Below are positions 32,503-42,070 of a DNA stretch of 64,000 bases, one piece after another (within the stretch, counting starts at the first letter, position 1; every line of letters starts with the position of its first letter). Below the pieces are notes generated by a model. It was not told where the DNA came from. It saw nothing but the letters and a program-made list of their open reading frames with translations, and searched no databases. The stretch spans positions 1 through 64,000 of the forward strand of contig NZ_JARXWI010000011.1 of assembly GCF_029893085.1 (NCBI RefSeq), in the 5' to 3' direction. The DNA comes from Parabacteroides sp. PFB2-10 (lineage in GTDB: Bacteria > Bacteroidota > Bacteroidia > Bacteroidales > Tannerellaceae). The translations under genes were made by a program, and so were the position numbers.

Positions 32503-34164
32503 ATGAAAAGATTTTTTTATGTCTTTACAGTCTGCCTATTTGCGGCAGTATCTTTTACATCATGTGATGAAGATGATGAGATTTTTATTCCAACCGAAGT
32601 GGTTTCCAATCTGACGTTTACAGATGAGGATATGGATCCGTATAAAATTGGCGGTACATTGATCTGGGATCTTCCGGCTTCGGAAGAGAATATCACTGAC
32701 TATGTGATCTACCTGAGCGAAACAGCTACCGGCAGAGACCAGAAGATCGGTGAGGTAATGTTTGGGGCAAGTTCTTTAGCGGGAAAGGCTTCATTAAAGA
32801 TACCCAACGGCACAGACCTGAAAGCCTATCTGGTGGTAGTGACTAAAAATACGATGGGTGAGTCGGCCAATGTGGCAAGTATGGAGATAACGGATAATAC
32901 CGGAGACCTGATTGTGAATGAATTAGCTTTCACCGATTCCGATCCGCTATCGAAAACCATGGGTGGAACCCTGACATGGAAATTGCCTAATCCGGAGGCG
33001 TATGTAACAGGATACGCGATCTATGTCGCTGATGAAGCAGCCCGGAAAGGTACGAAAATCGGTGAAGTGGCAGCAGGGATTTCTTCTTTTGAAGTGCCTG
33101 TTGGAACACCTTACAAGCCTTTCATACAGGTCATTGTTATAAAGAATAATGTTGAGTCAGCCCTGTTTGCCGCCTTGCCTGTAGCAGATTACGCGAAGCT
33201 TTCTACCGGTTTGTTTATTTTGAACGGCGGAAACCAGAATGAAAATAATGCTTGTATTAGTTATTATGACATTGCGACAGGCAAGTTGACCCAAGAGGTT
33301 TATAAAACAGCTAACGGAAGTGGCTTAGGTGATTCCGCAGAACAGCTATTGATTTACGGCGGTAAGATGTATGTAACTGTGACCGGATCCAATCGTATTG
33401 CCATATTAAACCTGGATGGGAAACTGATCAAAAGCATCGAACCCAAAGAAGACGGAGCACCCATGAACCCGCGTGCTATGGTAGCCGATAACGGGAAGGT
33501 ATACATCAGCTACTATTATGGACATGCCGTAGCGGCCTTGGATACGCTTTCGTTGGAAGTGACAGAGAAAGTGGGCGTAGGACGTTATCCGGAACATCTG
33601 GCTGTGGCAAACGGAAAGATCTATGTATCAAACTCCGGCGGATTGGATTATCCCAATTACGGTAAGACCGTATCGGTTATCGACCAAAGTAGTTTCAAGG
33701 TAGATAAAGAGATAGAGGTATTGATCAATCCGGGAAAAATCGTTGCCGATAGCCAGGGTGATGTGTATGTGATCTCATTAGGCAACTATGGTGATATCAA
33801 GAATACCCTGCAGCGTATCGATGGCAAAACCGGCGAAGTGACGGTAGTTGATAAAGCCACCTATATGACGTTGGTAAACGATAACCTGTACACAGCTTAC
33901 GCACAATGGGGAGATGCGAATATCACCTATAAGAAATATGACGCATTGACGGAAAAGTTTGTTGATGAGAATATCATTAAAGATGGAACAAATATCACCT
34001 CTCCTTATGCCATAGCGGTTGATCCATTGACGGAAGATTTCTATATTGCAGAATCAAGCTGGGGAAGCACCAGCTCCCTCTATGTTTTCTCTGCGGACGG
34101 AAAACTGAAAGGTCAGGCGATCGAAACCGGCGGTTACGGCGCCAAATGTTTATTCTTTAATTAA
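32503..34164 (+). CDS. BtuG-like surface beta-propeller lipoprotein with two N-terminal Ig/FN3-like repeats
   Basis: A 553-residue lipoprotein (FAAVSFTSC, then DEDDE, an acidic export-type sequence after the Cys). Residues 35-130 and 135-225 are two related modules (MDPYKIGGTLIWDLP/YVIYLSE and LSKTMGGTLTWKLP/YAIYVADE). Residues 230-553 form a propeller with repeated blades (IYGGKMYVTVTGSNRIAILN, VGRYPEHLAVANGKIYVSNS, INPGKIVADSQGDVYVISLG). BtuG of Bacteroides is a propeller lipoprotein that captures B12 and docks on BtuB. Position between btuB and a BtuF-like gene under a riboswitch points to the same role; the N-terminal modules are an extra. Confidence 0.8.
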   Translation: MKRFFYVFTVCLFAAVSFTSCDEDDEIFIPTEVVSNLTFTDEDMDPYKIGGTLIWDLPASEENITDYVIYLSETATGRDQKIGEVMFGASSLAGKASLKIPNGTDLKAYLVVVTKNTMGESANVASMEITDNTGDLIVNELAFTDSDPLSKTMGGTLTWKLPNPEAYVTGYAIYVADEAARKGTKIGEVAAGISSFEVPVGTPYKPFIQVIVIKNNVESALFAALPVADYAKLSTGLFILNGGNQNENNACISYYDIATGKLTQEVYKTANGSGLGDSAEQLLIYGGKMYVTVTGSNRIAILNLDGKLIKSIEPKEDGAPMNPRAMVADNGKVYISYYYGHAVAALDTLSLEVTEKVGVGRYPEHLAVANGKIYVSNSGGLDYPNYGKTVSVIDQSSFKVDKEIEVLINPGKIVADSQGDVYVISLGNYGDIKNTLQRIDGKTGEVTVVDKATYMTLVNDNLYTAYAQWGDANITYKKYDALTEKFVDENIIKDGTNITSPYAIAVDPLTEDFYIAESSWGSTSSLYVFSADGKLKGQAIETGGYGAKCLFFN

Positions 34165-34171
34165 TAATAAG

Positions 34172-35290
34172 ATGAAAAACCTTCTTCCATTCTTTTTTAT
34201 ACTGTTATTAGCCTCGTGTCATACCGGCAATAGGCGATCGGCATTGCCCGAAGTATTGGCCACCGATTCGATCCGTTATGCACGTGGCATAGAGATCAAC
34301 CGCTATGAAGAGTTTACAACCGTAGAGGTAAACGATCCGTGGGAGAAGGGACATCTGTTGCAACGATATATACTGGTAGGACGCGACAAACCACTTCCCG
34401 GCAATCTGCCCGCCGGGACAGTGGTCCGCGTTCCAATCCAACGGGTGGTGGTCTACACCTCCGTGCATGCTTCTATCCTGGATATGCTGGGGGAAACCCA
34501 CCGTATTGTTGGGGTTTGTGAACCTCGTTACATGGATACGCCCGCCATTCAGGAGGGATTGCGCCGGGGAAGGATTGCCGACCTGGGTGAGTCGTCTGCT
34601 CCCAATGTGGAGAAAATGATTGAGATAGGAACGGAACTTGTGATTGCCTCCCCTTTTCAGAATGGCAGCTATGGCGCTGTCGAAAAGATGGGAATCCCTA
34701 TTATCGAAGGCGCTGACTATATGGAATCGCTCCCGCTCGGACGGACGGAGTGGATCCGTTTCTATGGCCTTCTTTGTGATAAAGAGGCATTGGCCGACTC
34801 GCTCTTCGAGGCCACCGAGAAACGCTACCTCGACCTGAAAGCATTGACAGCATCTGTTGCCCATCGACCCTCCGTGATTTCCGAAAAACGCTTCGGCTCG
34901 ACCTGGCACATGCCGGCGGGCGATAGCTACATAGCCCACCTCTTTGCCGACGCGGGAGCCGACTATCTCTTCAAAGAACTGCCCGGAGCGGGAAGCAGGC
35001 CGTTGGCCTTCGAAACGGTATTGGAACAGGGGATGCATGCTGATTTCTGGCTACTCAAATACAACCAACCAACCGATATGACCTATAGCGAGCTGCGCTC
35101 GGAATATACGCCATACGAGCAATTCGATGCGTTCAGTAAAAAGAATGTGTATGGCTGCAATACCGGCCGGGTGCCTTACTATGAAGAATTCCCTCTACAT
35201 CCCGATTACCTTTTAGCCGACTATGTAAGTATTTTCCATCCCGAATTGCTTCCGGGACACGAACGACGCTATTATTTCCAAATGAAGTAG
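34172..35290 (+). CDS. btuF: BtuF-like periplasmic cobalamin-binding lipoprotein
   Basis: A 372-residue lipoprotein (FFFILLLASC) of the helical-backbone metal receptor class. Conserved features are VVVYTSVHASILDMLGETHR, IVGVCEPRYM, LGESSAPNVEKMIEIGTELV, IPIIEGADYMESLPLGRTEW and DYLFKELPGAGSRPLAFETV. It would pass cobalamin from the receptor to an ABC importer. No permease follows directly; a FecCD-type permease and ATPase lie about 17 kb away on the other strand. Third gene of the riboswitch operon, 7 bp after the BtuG-like gene. Confidence 0.85.
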   Translation: MKNLLPFFFILLLASCHTGNRRSALPEVLATDSIRYARGIEINRYEEFTTVEVNDPWEKGHLLQRYILVGRDKPLPGNLPAGTVVRVPIQRVVVYTSVHASILDMLGETHRIVGVCEPRYMDTPAIQEGLRRGRIADLGESSAPNVEKMIEIGTELVIASPFQNGSYGAVEKMGIPIIEGADYMESLPLGRTEWIRFYGLLCDKEALADSLFEATEKRYLDLKALTASVAHRPSVISEKRFGSTWHMPAGDSYIAHLFADAGADYLFKELPGAGSRPLAFETVLEQGMHADFWLLKYNQPTDMTYSELRSEYTPYEQFDAFSKKNVYGCNTGRVPYYEEFPLHPDYLLADYVSIFHPELLPGHERRYYFQMK

Positions 35291-35296
35291 GAAAGA

Positions 35297-36436
35297 TTAG
35301 TTTTTCTCCAGCGATTCGACGATCAGCTTGGCTGCCCGTTGAGAAGCACCGGGAGCGCCCAGAGCGCGAACCACCTCTTCGTAGTCGAAGATCATCTGGT
35401 TGCGGTAATCCGTGTCATTGATCAAACGGTCGAGTTCCTGACGGATCCGCTCCAGTTTGAAGCCCTTGCCAAACAGCTCTTTTACGACCGTCTTCCCGGC
35501 AATCAGGTTGACCAATGAGATATAATCGACACCAAAGAAACGATGGAATACGAAACTGACCAGATGACCTACCGGCGTATAATAGCATACCACCTGGGGA
35601 ACCAAGAATAAAGCGGTCTCCAATGTAGCCGTTCCGGAGGTTACCAGGGTGGCACAACTGTGTTGGAGCAAGGTGTAGGTCTGGTTGAATAGGATTTTTA
35701 CATTCGGATAACTCCTTGTGTATTGCAGATAATAGTCCGGAGAGATGCCCGGCGCACCGGCGATCAACACCTGGTGATCGGGATAATTGGCAGCCACCTT
35801 CAGCATGGTTGGCAGATTATCTTTGATCTCCTGCTTACGGCTACCCGCCAAAAGGGCGATGATCTTTTTATCGGATAGTTGCTCTTTCTGCAGGAATTCC
35901 TCTTTGCCGATCGATTCATTTTCGATATATCGGGCAATCTCGTCCACTGAAGGATTGCCAACATAGTCGATCGCATAATTCAATGATTGATAGAATTCGG
36001 TCTCAAAAGGCAGGATGCAAAACATACGGTCGATATAACGGCGAATATCTTTGATCCGGTATTTCTTCCAGGCCCATATCTTGGGAGAGATATAATAGTA
36101 GACAGGGATGTTGAGTTTCTTCTTGACATATTTAGCTATCTTCAGGTTGAATCCAGGATAATCGATCAAAATAACCACATCGGGACGGTAGGCAGCGATA
36201 TCTTCCCGGCACATCTTCATATTGTTCAGTATGGTTCGCGCATGCAGTAATACGGGAATGAAGCCCATATAGGCCATTTCCCGGTAATGTTTCACCAACG
36301 TTCCGCCAACAGCCTGCATTCGATCGCCTCCAAAGAAGCGGAATTCAGCTTCGGAATCATTGTCCTTCAACGCGGCCATTAGATTGGCTGCATGTATGTC
36401 TCCGGATGCTTCGCCTGCTATTAAATAGTATTTCAT
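35297..36436 (-). CDS. lpxB: Lipid-A-disaccharide synthase
   Basis: GT19 glycosyltransferase joining UDP-diacylglucosamine and lipid X in lipid A synthesis, at the inner face of the membrane. 379 residues, normal length. Signatures: YYLIAGEASGDIHAANLMAA, EFRFFGGDRMQAVGG, VILIDYPGFNLKIAKYVKK, YYISPKIWAWKKYRIKDIRR, CILPFETEFYQ, LLAGSRKQEI, SGTATLETALF. Lies 33 bp downstream of surE on the same strand, a common Bacteroidetes pair. Confidence 0.97.
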   Translation of the reverse strand: MKYYLIAGEASGDIHAANLMAALKDNDSEAEFRFFGGDRMQAVGGTLVKHYREMAYMGFIPVLLHARTILNNMKMCREDIAAYRPDVVILIDYPGFNLKIAKYVKKKLNIPVYYYISPKIWAWKKYRIKDIRRYIDRMFCILPFETEFYQSLNYAIDYVGNPSVDEIARYIENESIGKEEFLQKEQLSDKKIIALLAGSRKQEIKDNLPTMLKVAANYPDHQVLIAGAPGISPDYYLQYTRSYPNVKILFNQTYTLLQHSCATLVTSGTATLETALFLVPQVVCYYTPVGHLVSFVFHRFFGVDYISLVNLIAGKTVVKELFGKGFKLERIRQELDRLINDTDYRNQMIFDYEEVVRALGAPGASQRAAKLIVESLEKN

Positions 36437-36469
36437 AAGCCATAATCAATGGAAACCCTACACCGGATA

Positions 36470-37234
36470 CTATCCGAAAAGCTCCCGTAAACGGTTCATA
36501 TAATCGTAATCAGTCACATCTATTTTACATGGAACAAGAGAAGCATACCCACTATCCAACGCCAAGGTGTCGTTTTCGGGATGTATGGGCTTACGATTCT
36601 CAAAGTCACCCGTCAGCCAAAATACGGTTTCGCCACGCGGTGCTTCGCTTCGCATAAATTCTTTTCCCCATTTACCGTCGGCCTGACGACATATTTTCAA
36701 CCCATGTACCTGAGGCATTTTCGGCACATTCAGGTTGAGATAAGTGCCCTGCGGCAATCCCTCTTTCAGGATCCGGCGGGCAACCATGCGTGCCAGGCGG
36801 CAAGATTCCGTGAAATCAGCATCATCCGAATGATCGAGCAAAGAGACACCCAAAGAGGGCACATCGAATATACATCCTTCGATGGCTGCGCCCATCGTGC
36901 CTGAATAGTTCACCGCAATAGCCATATTCCCACCGTGATTGATGCCGGAGACAAGCAGATCGGGCTTGCGTTCGGCCACCTCGTTGATGGCCAACTTCAC
37001 ACAGTCGACCGGCGTGCCCGAGCAGCTGTAAACTGTTAGTCCGTTTTCTTTCTTTACCAGTTTGTATTTGAGCGGGAAATGAGCCGTAATAGCGCTACTC
37101 ATGCCTGAACGCGGACTATCCGGTGCAAAAACAAGGATATCTCCCAAATCCCTGAGGCATTCAATTAATTCATTGATCCCTTTCGCACTAACACCATCAT
37201 CATTTGTCACTAAAATAAGCGGTCGCACATTCAT
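36470..37234 (-). CDS. surE: 5'/3'-nucleotidase SurE
   Basis: Metal-dependent nucleoside monophosphate phosphatase, 254 residues. Metal ligands are in [14 protein letters not shown] (Asn11-Asp12-Asp13), with RSGMSSAIT and [20 protein letters not shown]. The start is ATG 37234; in-frame codons upstream lie in the leader. TACATTTG at 37300-37293 (minus strand) is a plausible promoter for surE-lpxB. Confidence 0.95.
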   Translation of the reverse strand: MNVRPLILVTNDDGVSAKGINELIECLRDLGDILVFAPDSPRSGMSSAITAHFPLKYKLVKKENGLTVYSCSGTPVDCVKLAINEVAERKPDLLVSGINHGGNMAIAVNYSGTMGAAIEGCIFDVPSLGVSLLDHSDDADFTESCRLARMVARRILKEGLPQGTYLNLNVPKMPQVHGLKICRQADGKWGKEFMRSEAPRGETVFWLTGDFENRKPIHPENDTLALDSGYASLVPCKIDVTDYDYMNRLRELFG

Positions 37235-37292
37235 CTTTTTAATCTTCTTTTTATAAACAACAGGAAAACGCTTTTGTTTGCCAATGCTGTCA

Positions 37293-37300
37293 CAAATGTA
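37293..37300 (-). promoter_or_regulatory. Promoter -7 box of surE-lpxB
   Basis: The minus strand reads TACATTTG, matching TAnnTTTG, about 60 nt before the surE ATG. Confidence 0.4.
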
Positions 37301-37595
37301 ATTAAAAGTTTTAGCAACTCCGGCTATTATCACTAAATCTTACTATTGAAGCACTCTTAATGTGAATCCAAGACAAATTACTTTGCACTGCAAATCATTT
37401 TGTTCTGCGTATCGGTTTTGCTGCATGGCGTACCATTTCACATAATAACCGGTAAAACAGGGCTTCGTCAGATCGAGGAAGAGACTGATTCACAAATTCA
37501 TTGCACATTGTCCATTGTATTGTCTACATGTAAAAAAAAGTAAAAAATCAGATCGTACCTATCTTAGAGAATGTTTAACAAAAAGGGTATATATC

Positions 37596-37952
37596 ATGAG
37601 CGAAATGTTACAAGTAAAAAAACTGCGTCATTGGCTGGAAAATGACAAAGCCTATCTTAGAAAAGATTTGCGTCTGACAGATGCCTCGGAAGTAATTCCC
37701 GTCAACCGGACCTACCTGTCACGTATATTCAATAACCACTTTAAATGTTCCTTTAGCGCCTGCCTGTTAAAATACAGGTTGGAAGAGAGCAAACGTTTAT
37801 TGGTTGAGCATCCGGAAATGATGGTACGGGAAGTGGCTCTCCAATCCGGGTTCCGCACCCAGGCAACCTTCTTTCACGCCTTCCGTCAATACGAACAAAC
37901 CACACCGGCTCAATACCGCCGAAGCCATTTCCAACGCATGAATCGAATTTGA
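37596..37952 (+). CDS. Stand-alone AraC-type DNA-binding domain
   Basis: A 118-residue protein consisting only of the two-HTH AraC domain: VNRTYLSRIFNNHFKCSFSA, YRLEESKRLLVEH, REVALQSGFRTQATFFHAFR, TTPAQYRR. No ligand-binding or sensor part is present. It may be a truncated regulator or a naturally short one. It is followed by a terminator at 37990-38050 and lies upstream of the beta-propeller array; a regulatory link is only positional. Confidence 0.85.
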   Translation: MSEMLQVKKLRHWLENDKAYLRKDLRLTDASEVIPVNRTYLSRIFNNHFKCSFSACLLKYRLEESKRLLVEHPEMMVREVALQSGFRTQATFFHAFRQYEQTTPAQYRRSHFQRMNRI

Positions 37953-38445
37953 CGCTTCATTATTAGTCTAAACACACACAAAAGCTATTAAAAACAGGGG
38001 ATTCACGAGAGAAAGCACAAATAGAGCTTCTCTCTATCCTCTGTTTTTTTGCATCCATTATGCATTACATTTAGCCCTGCTACAAAAGAAATCCTTCCTC
38101 ACCTCCTCCTCTTTGATTTGAAAGAGCCATTTTGATTCAACATAAATAACCTCAGTCAATTACATTTTTTTCGTATATCCTTTGTTTATAATCTAAAAGT
38201 ATATATATTGCGAAAGGCTGTTATTGTAATGCAATTGACAGGCAGCATTTAAACTTGTACGATTGAAATTTATGATCAATACGGGCAAAAATACTCTTAC
38301 AGAAGAAATGTGCTGGGGCAAAGTGGCTTTGCTGGAGAATAATGATACAGTGCCTGTTCCCATATTTGAGACTGCCCGATTCATGCATTTTAAAGAGCCG
38401 GGCGGTTTCCACATATGAAAATCAGGTATAACAAACAGAAAGATA
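37953..38445. other. Intergenic region before the propeller array, with a 48-codon orphan frame
   Basis: Besides the terminator at 37990-38050, the only open frame is 38272-38418 on the plus strand (MINTGKNTLTEEMCWGKVAL, ending FKEPGGFHI). I do not recognise it. It could be a gene remnant or a small peptide; it has no signal peptide. The overlapping minus-strand frame 38193-38468 is not supported. Confidence 0.3.
37990..38050 (+). terminator. Terminator after the AraC-type gene
   Basis: AAAACAGGGGAT (37991-38002) pairs with ATCCTCTGTTTT (38036-38047), extended inside by GAGAGAA/TTCTCTC, and is followed by a T run. Confidence 0.75.
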
Positions 38446-39699
38446 ATGCAAAATAAATGCGTGTACATATTCCTTTCTATCTTCTTTTTGTTTTCATGTG
38501 CAGAAAAGGGAAAAGATTTTTCGAGAGATAAGAATGTGATCCGACTTCCTGAAAAGGTAACGATTCAGGAGGTTAATCTCAGCAGTGTTGCGTCTGGATT
38601 GAAATATGTGGCTTTAGAAACGAATGATTCTGTTTTAGTTTCTTCAATAACAAAAATCATGTATGAGAATGGGCGAATTGTACTTGTCGACAAAGATCAT
38701 AACTGTTTTCTTTTTGATGAGGATGGACGTTTTGTTTCAAAAGTAGGCAGAAAGGGGAATGGTCCTAACGAATATATGTATATACGAAGTATAGATATTA
38801 TTCCTGATAGAAATGTTCTGTTTACATACGATCATATGTTACAAAAATTGTTGTTTTATGACCTGGAAAAGGGGGATGTTGTAAATGTTTATAAAATGCC
38901 TAATATCCAAGAAAAAGACGAGGAGAGAGGTGTTGATATAAGAAGTATTCTCTATTTATTTAATGGTTATTACTATGTGGATGTCGTTTCTTGGTTTGAT
39001 TTGTCATTTAAAGGAATTGTTTTTAAAATAGAGGATGATATTGATATCGATAAACAATACCATCTGGATGTGAAATATCCCAAGACGCCAAAATCTTTAT
39101 CACTTACACACGAAGTTGGAATCATGTTCCGTGGCGAGAGTGAACTCAGATGTTATAAACATATATCTGATACTATTTTCTCCATAGATAACAATTTGAA
39201 CCTTTATTCTGCATACGTTTTCAAAATGGGCAAATACAAAGCAACTTATTCTTATATGTTTGATAAGGTACATAATATGGAGATGAAGTATGTTTTCCCA
39301 GTAAATATAATGGAATCATCCAATTATCTTTTTATTGAGTACTTTTTTGGCAACCATGCTCCGGAGCCATTTGAATACATACATGTAAACGACCGGGGTG
39401 AAAAAGGAATTGCAATAAATCGTAAGGGGTATTGTTTGTGGGATAAATCAACAGGCGAATCCATTTTTTTGAAACAACCCATTAAAGGTAAGCCGGGCTT
39501 TAAGAATGATTTGGACGGAGGCGCTATTATCTGGCCACATTATATTTCGCGGAATAAAGAAATAGTTGCTTTTTGTGATGCAGATAAATTCCAGGAAACT
39601 TTGACCGACCCATCAAATTCTCCTCCTTTCGTATCTGCTTTAATACAAAAAGTTCAACCAGACGACAACCCGGTAGTGATCATTGGTAAATTGAAATAA
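38446..39699 (+). CDS. 6-bladed beta-propeller lipoprotein (array member 1)
   Basis: A 417-residue lipoprotein (FLSIFFLFSC, Cys at about residue 18). Blades include LKYVALETNDSVLVSSITKI, GRIVLVDKDHNCFLFDEDGR and the family hallmark KVGRKGNGPNEYMYIRSIDI, with the late motif GGAIIWPHYISRNKEIVAF and the ending PDDNPVVIIGKLK. These proteins are plentiful in gut Bacteroidales and their substrates are unknown. First of six related genes; the DNA is markedly more AT-rich than the surrounding housekeeping genes. Confidence 0.82.
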   Translation: MQNKCVYIFLSIFFLFSCAEKGKDFSRDKNVIRLPEKVTIQEVNLSSVASGLKYVALETNDSVLVSSITKIMYENGRIVLVDKDHNCFLFDEDGRFVSKVGRKGNGPNEYMYIRSIDIIPDRNVLFTYDHMLQKLLFYDLEKGDVVNVYKMPNIQEKDEERGVDIRSILYLFNGYYYVDVVSWFDLSFKGIVFKIEDDIDIDKQYHLDVKYPKTPKSLSLTHEVGIMFRGESELRCYKHISDTIFSIDNNLNLYSAYVFKMGKYKATYSYMFDKVHNMEMKYVFPVNIMESSNYLFIEYFFGNHAPEPFEYIHVNDRGEKGIAINRKGYCLWDKSTGESIFLKQPIKGKPGFKNDLDGGAIIWPHYISRNKEIVAFCDADKFQETLTDPSNSPPFVSALIQKVQPDDNPVVIIGKLK

Positions 39700-39714
39700 T
39701 AACAATATAGAATC

Positions 39715-40856
39715 ATGAAACAGGCTATCTTATTAACTAATTTGCTATTGCTTTTCATTTTTACAGGGTGTGTATCCAAAGGGAATGTTAAAGGAAAAGA
39801 ACTTGAAGTCAACACTGTTGTTATTCCCTTACCCGAGGATGTACTGTTTCTCCCGGCTATTTGCAGAATATGACTCAACCCTTTTTGTTTCATGAAAACA
39901 AGAAAGACTATATGCTTGTTTATAATCATAAAATACACGCGTTGGATCTGTTTAATATAACTGACAAAAAAGTAGAACAGATTACTTTAGAGCGAGAGGG
40001 ACCTAATGGAATCACATCACCAAGAAGTATAGCCTATTTCAAAGGAAGATTCCTTGTTGGAACAATGAGTGACAAATATTACCTTGTAAATAGAAAAGGA
40101 GAAGTCATGTCGACCCATACACTTCCTTCTTTTTCCTCCATTTATGCAAAAGAATACAATCGCATGAAAAGCCCCGGGATAATTATGAATTTGTTTACAT
40201 TTCATGCTTTTAACCCGGAATCCGGTGAGGTTGCTATCGTATTTTATCCTACAGAAATGAACGAGTCCCCTGTTAAACGTCCCTATATCATCGTTGTCTA
40301 TTCTCTTGAAACAGAAAAAATAGAAGAGATAGAAATACCTTATTCGAAAGAGTTCTCGTCAAAAACGAAGTGGGGAATATTAAACGATCTGAATATTTGT
40401 TTCCATCAGGATTTATTGATCCTGAATAATCCGGCTTCATCCAACATCTATACTTACAACCGAAAGACAAAAGAGTATATGGAACATTCTGTTCCTTCCA
40501 GCTATGTTGACAACAAAATAACGTTGACCGAAAGACCTTCAGAAGAGGAAAACGCATTCCCTAATAAAGGCTTCTATTATCCGGTACAATATGATTCTTT
40601 CCGAAATATTTATTGGCGGGTACAAGCTGGTCCGGCAGAACGTCCGACAAGTTTTGACCGTATATTCAGTATTTCCCAAATCTCGACAGATTTCAATACA
40701 CACAAAGAGGTAAAATTGCCCGACGAGCGTGAAGAGACTCACTCTATCCTACTCATCGGAAAAGATAATCTGTATTTGAACTATGCATTCGAAATGGCAG
40801 ATGAAGAACTCTGGTTGTTTGAGATTCCTTTGAAGAGTTTTGATAGAAATAAATAG
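39715..40856 (+). pseudogene. Frameshifted DUF4221-like beta-propeller lipoprotein (array member 2)
   Basis: From ATG 39715 the frame gives a good lipoprotein signal (LLLLFIFTGC) and runs to TVVIPLPEDV, then meets TGA at 39871. The family sequence continues in another frame (TVSPGYLQNMTQPFLFHENK ... LEREGPNGITSPRSIAYF) to 40856. A single missing base near 39840-39846 would join the two parts as ...PLPED-x-TVSPGYLQ..., giving about 380 residues. It could be a true mutation, a phase-variation event or an assembly error; no homopolymer is obvious at the junction. Confidence 0.75.
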
Positions 40857-40948
40857 ATTTGATGTATTTAAAATCGTAACCATTAAAAGCCACATACCAT
40901 AAGTATTAGAACGATACGAAAGGTGAGGTGATTTTAATATTATCTAAC

Positions 40949-42046
40949 ATGATGAAGTATATTCTGAGTATATCTCTTATTCTCCTTTTTCTCGGTTTGT
41001 TTTCATGTAAGCAAACACCAAGTGACGACATGATAACAATTGATCCGGGAAAATTCACACATAGCAATCTTAAACTTTCTGACTATGTGGATGAAATTAA
41101 CTATATAAAGTTGTCTTCAGATGTGATTTTCGGTTCGATATACAACGTGGAATTGTCTAACGAATTCGTCTTTGTCGGTACGGATCAGGGACTTTTGGTT
41201 TTTGATTATAGCGGAGATTATATAAAGAAGATAGGCGGTATTGGAAATGGCCCGTCTGAATACAACAACAGTATCGACTTTACAACTGACAATCAGACAA
41301 AAAGGATCTATTTGAGAGATTTTCCATATATCAAAATATTTTCTTTTGAAGGAGAATATATGGGCTCCATAAAAACAGAAGGAGGACACATTAAAACTAT
41401 TTACAGAGAGGGCAATTTGTTTTTAATACCTCTTGTGGCTGCATCCAGGCAAAAAATACCTCATTTGTGGACAGTGATCGATTTAAATGGGAATGTATTG
41501 TTTGAAAAAGAAAACACTGAAATTCACTTTGAAGGAGAAGGATTTAACTACCGAGGGAATTATGCTTACAGGAATAGTGATTTTGTCGGTTATTGGAATC
41601 ATTACAGCGATACGATTTATCGGATCAGCGACAGAAACAACTTACCTCATTTTGTCTGGTCTAAAGGGAGCTACCGCCTAACTACTGAAAAAAACATCAT
41701 TGAAAGAGACGCCAATTGTATACGGATGCATACCGTGTTTGAAACAAAAAACATTCTATACATATACTACAAGAAAGACACAAAATCATATATATGCATC
41801 TACGATAAAGTAAACGGTCTGTTCTTGAATGAAGAAATGGGTAGTTCCATAAAAGCAGGAATCCATAATGACATTGATGGAGGCATCCCTTTTTTGCCGC
41901 AATATTTGGCAAGCATCAATCAGGACGATTATTTTATTGAATCTGTTTATCCTGAGGAAGTCACTGAACAGGGATCAGCAGGAGAGTTGAAAGATATATC
42001 TCCGGATGACAATCAGGTATTAGTTTTGACAAAACTAAAAAAATGA
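40949..42046 (+). CDS. 6-bladed beta-propeller lipoprotein (array member 3)
   Basis: About 365 residues; lipobox LFLGLFSC. Blade motifs include INYIKLSSDVIFGSIYNVEL, FVGTDQGLLVFDYSGDYIKK and the hallmark IGGIGNGPSEYNNSIDFTTD, with a late GGIPFLPQYLASINQDDYF and the ending SPDDNQVLVLTKLK. ATG 40949 (or 40952) is preferred because the upstream in-frame start lacks a signal peptide. Paralogue of its neighbours; function unknown. Confidence 0.8.
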   Translation: MMKYILSISLILLFLGLFSCKQTPSDDMITIDPGKFTHSNLKLSDYVDEINYIKLSSDVIFGSIYNVELSNEFVFVGTDQGLLVFDYSGDYIKKIGGIGNGPSEYNNSIDFTTDNQTKRIYLRDFPYIKIFSFEGEYMGSIKTEGGHIKTIYREGNLFLIPLVAASRQKIPHLWTVIDLNGNVLFEKENTEIHFEGEGFNYRGNYAYRNSDFVGYWNHYSDTIYRISDRNNLPHFVWSKGSYRLTTEKNIIERDANCIRMHTVFETKNILYIYYKKDTKSYICIYDKVNGLFLNEEMGSSIKAGIHNDIDGGIPFLPQYLASINQDDYFIESVYPEEVTEQGSAGELKDISPDDNQVLVLTKLKK

Positions 42047-42070
42047 ACAATTAATAAATCCATAATAAAT

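Noticed and set aside
38193-38468. 91-codon minus-strand frame
   Set aside because: It overlaps the start of array member 1 on the opposite strand, has no recognisable motif and no promoter box; the plus-strand 48-codon frame is at least as plausible.
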